A stretch of 64,000 nt of DNA from Comamonadaceae bacterium (GTDB lineage: Bacteria > Pseudomonadota > Gammaproteobacteria > Burkholderiales > Burkholderiaceae_C): the NCBI GenBank assembly GCA_947455465.1, contig CANGNS010000007.1:1-64000 (forward strand), in the 5' to 3' direction. The notes beneath the pieces were generated by a model that saw nothing but the letters and a program-made list of their open reading frames with translations, was not told where the DNA came from and made no database searches. The position numbers were made by a program, and so were the translations under genes. This document shows positions 61,295 through 64,000 of the stretch, one piece after another. The number at the start of each line of letters is the position of its first letter. Position 1 is the first letter of the stretch.

Positions 61295-63004
61295 ATGACA
61301 CCTTTGCTCCAGGTCGAACAACTTACGGTGGACTTTGTCAGCGCCTCGCGCGCCCCGGTGCGCGCGGTCGACGGCGTGGGCTTTAGCCTGCGCAGCGAGA
61401 GCACGCTGGCTCTGGTGGGCGAGTCCGGCAGCGGCAAATCGGTCAGCGCCTTGGCGGTGATGGGGCTCTTGCCCCGGCACAACGCGCGCATCGGTGCACA
61501 AACCCGGCTGCAGTTTCAGGGCCAATCGCTTCTTGGCCTGGGAGTGGCCGATTGGCAGCGCATCCGTGGCAAGCACATGTCCATGATTTTCCAGGACCCG
61601 ATGAGCTCGCTCAACCCGGTCTACACCATCGGCTTTCAACTGGCCGAGATGCTGCGCATGCACGAAGGCATGGGCCGCAAGCAAGCGCGCACCCGGGCGC
61701 AGGCTTTGCTGGAGGAAGTGGGCATCCCCGAGGCGGCGCGACGCCTAGATGCCTACCCGCACGAGCTCTCGGGTGGGCAGCAGCAGCGGGTGATGATTGC
61801 TATGGCCCTGGCCTGCGAGCCCGAGTTGCTGATCGCCGACGAGCCCACCACCGCGCTGGACGTGACGGTGCAACGCCAAATCATGCAGCTGTTGGCCGAG
61901 CTGCGCCAGCGTCGCAAAATGGCCATGCTCTTTATCACCCATGACCTGGGCTTGGTGAGCGAGATCGCCGACGAGGTGGTGGTCATGCGCCACGGCAAGG
62001 TCCGCGAGGCAGGCCCGGTGCAGCAGATTTTTACTCAGGCACAAGACGCTTACACCAAGGCCTTGCTCAGTTGCCGCCCCAGCCCCGAACGCTTGGGCCA
62101 ACGCCTCTTAACCATCGACGACTGGATGCAGTCCGACACCTCCGGCGCCATGGCCCAGACCCTGCCGGCAGAGGTCGCCCCGCCCAGCACGCAAGCGGCC
62201 AACGACGCACCCTTGTTGGAAGTGCGGCACTTGCGCAAAGTGTTTGAGGTCGGAGGCGCTTGGTTTGGCAAAAAGCAGTTTGTCGCGGTGCAGGACGTCA
62301 GCTTTTCGATGTTCAAGGGCAAGACGGTCGGCCTGGTCGGCGAATCGGGCTCGGGCAAAACCACGGTAGGTTTGGCCATGCTGCGCCTGCACCAGGCCAG
62401 CGGCGGCGAAGTGCTGATGGGCGGACGCAATCTACTGGCGCTGTCCAAAGCCGAATTTGCGCCCTATAAGCGGCATTTGCAGATTGTTTTTCAGAACCCC
62501 TATGCCTCGCTCAACCCGCGCTTTACCGTAGCCGAGGTATTGGACGAGCCCATGCGACTGCACGGTCTGGGTGGCGATGCGGCAGGGCGCAAGCGCATTG
62601 CGCAGCGCCTGCTCGACCAGGTGGGCATGCCCGCCAGCAGCATGGGGCGCTATCCATTTGAGTTCTCGGGCGGCCAGCGCCAGCGTATCGCGATTGCGCG
62701 CAGCCTGAGCTTATCGCCGCAGGTGCTGGTGCTTGACGAAGCGGTCTCGGCGCTGGACGTGTCGGTGCAAGCGCAGGTGCTCAATCTGCTCAAAGACCTG
62801 CAGGCCGAACTGGCACTGAGCTATTTGTTTATCTCGCACGACCTGGACGTGGTGCGCCACATGGCCGATACGCTGCTGGTCATGCACCAAGGCCAGGTGC
62901 TCGAGCAAGGCGATGCAGCCACCTTGTACGCACAGCCGCAGTCCGATTACACCCGCCAGCTACTGGCCGCCGCACCGCGCTTGCAGTTCCGCCCGGCCGC
63001 TTAA
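61295..63004 (+). CDS. Fused double-ATPase of the peptide-type ABC importer (DppD-DppF/YejF-like)
   Basis: The 569-aa protein has two complete ATPase halves. The first has GESGSGKSVSALAVMGL, LSGGQQQRVMIAMAL and LLIADEPTTALDV; the second has GESGSGKTTVGLAMLRL, FSGGQRQRIAIARSL and LVLDEAVSALDVS. In E. coli Dpp these are separate genes; fused forms occur in Yej and Gsi systems. The ATG at 61295 starts the first domain; the frame back to 61217 is inside DppC. It closes the four-gene operon. Confidence 0.94.
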   Translation: MTPLLQVEQLTVDFVSASRAPVRAVDGVGFSLRSESTLALVGESGSGKSVSALAVMGLLPRHNARIGAQTRLQFQGQSLLGLGVADWQRIRGKHMSMIFQDPMSSLNPVYTIGFQLAEMLRMHEGMGRKQARTRAQALLEEVGIPEAARRLDAYPHELSGGQQQRVMIAMALACEPELLIADEPTTALDVTVQRQIMQLLAELRQRRKMAMLFITHDLGLVSEIADEVVVMRHGKVREAGPVQQIFTQAQDAYTKALLSCRPSPERLGQRLLTIDDWMQSDTSGAMAQTLPAEVAPPSTQAANDAPLLEVRHLRKVFEVGGAWFGKKQFVAVQDVSFSMFKGKTVGLVGESGSGKTTVGLAMLRLHQASGGEVLMGGRNLLALSKAEFAPYKRHLQIVFQNPYASLNPRFTVAEVLDEPMRLHGLGGDAAGRKRIAQRLLDQVGMPASSMGRYPFEFSGGQRQRIAIARSLSLSPQVLVLDEAVSALDVSVQAQVLNLLKDLQAELALSYLFISHDLDVVRHMADTLLVMHQGQVLEQGDAATLYAQPQSDYTRQLLAAAPRLQFRPAA

Positions 63005-63028
63005 GCGCAGCCCACCACTGCGCTTAAG
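63000..63028. terminator. 11-bp palindrome holding both stop codons of convergent genes
   Basis: CTTAAGCGCAG (63000-63010) pairs perfectly with CTGCGCTTAAG (63018-63028) around a 7-nt loop. It contains the TAA of the ATPase gene (63002-63004) and the TAA of the M16 gene (63024-63026 on the minus strand). There is no U-tract, so it may be a bidirectional hairpin that protects ends rather than a classical terminator. Confidence 0.5.
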
Positions 63029-64000
63029 GCCGCGCGCCCGTAGCGGCTTTGTTTTTTGCGGCCGCGAAGTCGCCCGCGTAGACGTGCATCAGCTGCCCCG
63101 GCACGATCCATCGGGCGAAGGCGGCATGGACATCTTGCACCGTGGCGCCAGCTATCTGTGCGTATAACTTGTCAGCAAAGGCCATGGTGCGCCCTAGGCG
63201 CCCATTGTCCAACTGCATTTGCGCCAAGGCGCCGTCCTGAGACCAACGGGTCAAGCGTTGCTGGTCCAGACTTTTCTTGGCGTCTTGCAATTCGGCCTCG
63301 GTAATTCCACTGGCCAGCAAACGCGCAAGTTCCTGGGCCACCGCTTGCTCCACTTTGGCACGGTTTTCAGGGGCGAAGATGGCCCACAAAGTCAGTTTTC
63401 CCGCGGGTTCATAGGCTGACACGCTTATTTCGCTTCCTGCGCCGTAGCTGATACCTTCCTGCTGGCGCAAGCGCTCTAGCAAACGCGACTGTGTGCCGCC
63501 GCCCAGAATTTCGTTGGCGAGCAAAAGCGCTGCATAGTCAGGCATGGTGTCTTGCACCTTCAGAGGTAGGGCGGCCAGGTACAGGGCGTTGGCTTTGTCA
63601 GGCGTCTCCAATTGCACGGTAGACGGTTTGGGCTCAGCGGCCACCCTGTGCAAGCGCACAAAAGGCTGTTTGCTAGACCACCCGGCAAACAGCGTGCCCG
63701 CTGCCGTTTGCGCCCAGGCCGGGTCAAAGTCGCCCGCCATGGCGAAATGCGCCGACGCGGCGCCAGCCAAATCGGCATATGCGGCCTTGACCTGCGGCAG
63801 GCGCAGCACTTGGAGGTCGGCAATGCGTTCCTCCAAGCTGCGGGCGTAGCGAATGTCCTGGCGGCGTCCGATATTGTTCAGGCCACGCGCCAACGCGTTG
63901 ATTGCCAGCGCCTCGGGGTCGCTGCGCTGGGCGTTGACGAAGGTTAGCGCTTGGCTGCGTGCCTGTTCGAACTCGGCGGCCGAAAACGTGGGCGCGCGCA
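63024..64000 (-). CDS. M16-family zinc peptidase-like protein, C-terminal part
   Basis: At least 324 residues are visible and the frame stays open to the window edge, so the N-terminal half is missing. The visible part matches the later half of M16 (pitrilysin-type) proteins: ALYLAALPLKVQDTMPDYAALLL, ILGGGTQSRLLERLRQQEGISYGAGSEIS and FADKLYAQIAGATVQDVHAAF. In such pairs one half carries HxxEH and the other is inactive; I cannot see the HxxEH region. The stop lies in the convergent palindrome with the ABC ATPase. Confidence 0.85.
   Translation of the reverse strand, partial: RAPTFSAAEFEQARSQALTFVNAQRSDPEALAINALARGLNNIGRRQDIRYARSLEERIADLQVLRLPQVKAAYADLAGAASAHFAMAGDFDPAWAQTAAGTLFAGWSSKQPFVRLHRVAAEPKPSTVQLETPDKANALYLAALPLKVQDTMPDYAALLLANEILGGGTQSRLLERLRQQEGISYGAGSEISVSAYEPAGKLTLWAIFAPENRAKVEQAVAQELARLLASGITEAELQDAKKSLDQQRLTRWSQDGALAQMQLDNGRLGRTMAFADKLYAQIAGATVQDVHAAFARWIVPGQLMHVYAGDFAAAKNKAATGARP

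Overview
The window is GC-rich, densely coded chromosomal DNA that looks like a betaproteobacterium of the Burkholderiales, most likely Comamonadaceae (Rhodoferax/Polaromonas-like). This rests on the gene families and on local arrangements: a PP0621-type small protein between ampD and a CcsA-like gene, tandem-ATP-cone NrdA with NrdR boxes, a Lys/Ala/Pro-repeat histone H1-like gene, gcvTHP behind a tandem glycine riboswitch, and a Bug-type binding protein. Genus is not determined. No prophage, insertion sequence, CRISPR array or rRNA was seen. The gene at each edge is cut off by the window.

Layout. 0-10 kb holds housekeeping genes: the repeat-rich histone-like gene, nrdB and nrdA (class Ia ribonucleotide reductase, read leftward from a promoter covered by two NrdR boxes), ampD, a PP0621-like gene and a CcsA-like gene (overlapping), ffh, a lipocalin, miaB and tRNA-Met. 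10.2-15.0 kb is a five-gene rightward operon: outer-membrane barrel, small PstS-like periplasmic protein, membrane-bound SpoIIE-type phosphatase, RsbW-like kinase and STAS antagonist. It looks like a complete envelope-sensing partner-switching module without an adjacent sigma factor. 15-22 kb carries an enoyl-CoA hydratase, M61 peptidase, DsbC, UbiH-like hydroxylase, YchF and a class V aminotransferase.

22-28.6 kb is a sugar locus like frc of rhizobia: PfkB kinase, permease and binding protein leftward; single-domain ATPase, RbsD/FucU mutarotase, ROK regulator, fructose-6-phosphate aldolase-like protein and DUF1801 protein rightward, with overlapping junctions. 28.6-40.6 kb is a reductive pyrimidine catabolism locus. 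A RutR-type regulator diverges from preT, preA and dihydropyrimidinase, followed by a 560-bp repeat-rich gap, then a carbamoyl-amidohydrolase, a cytosine-deaminase-like enzyme and a complete ABC importer with an NMT1/THI5-type binding protein. Together they could import cytosine/uracil, deaminate, reduce, open the ring and release beta-alanine, CO2 and ammonia. A RutR-like 18-bp palindrome lies on the -35 of the preT promoter.

40.6-45.7 kb has a DUF2892 protein and an RND pump with its adaptor, divergent from an ArsR-type repressor that lacks the classic metal motif. 45.7-52.4 kb is gcvT-gcvH-gcvP-fhs, the glycine cleavage and one-carbon genes, behind the glycine riboswitch. 52.4-57.3 kb is a leftward cluster of M3 peptidase, ureohydrolase, BKACE (DUF849) enzyme and Bug binding protein. 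57.4-63.0 kb is a peptide-type ABC importer with a fused double ATPase. The window ends in an M16-type peptidase.

The best candidates for undescribed biology are the porin/PstS-like/SpoIIE partner-switching operon, the pyrimidine ABC importer joined to a deaminase, and the ureohydrolase-BKACE-Bug cluster.
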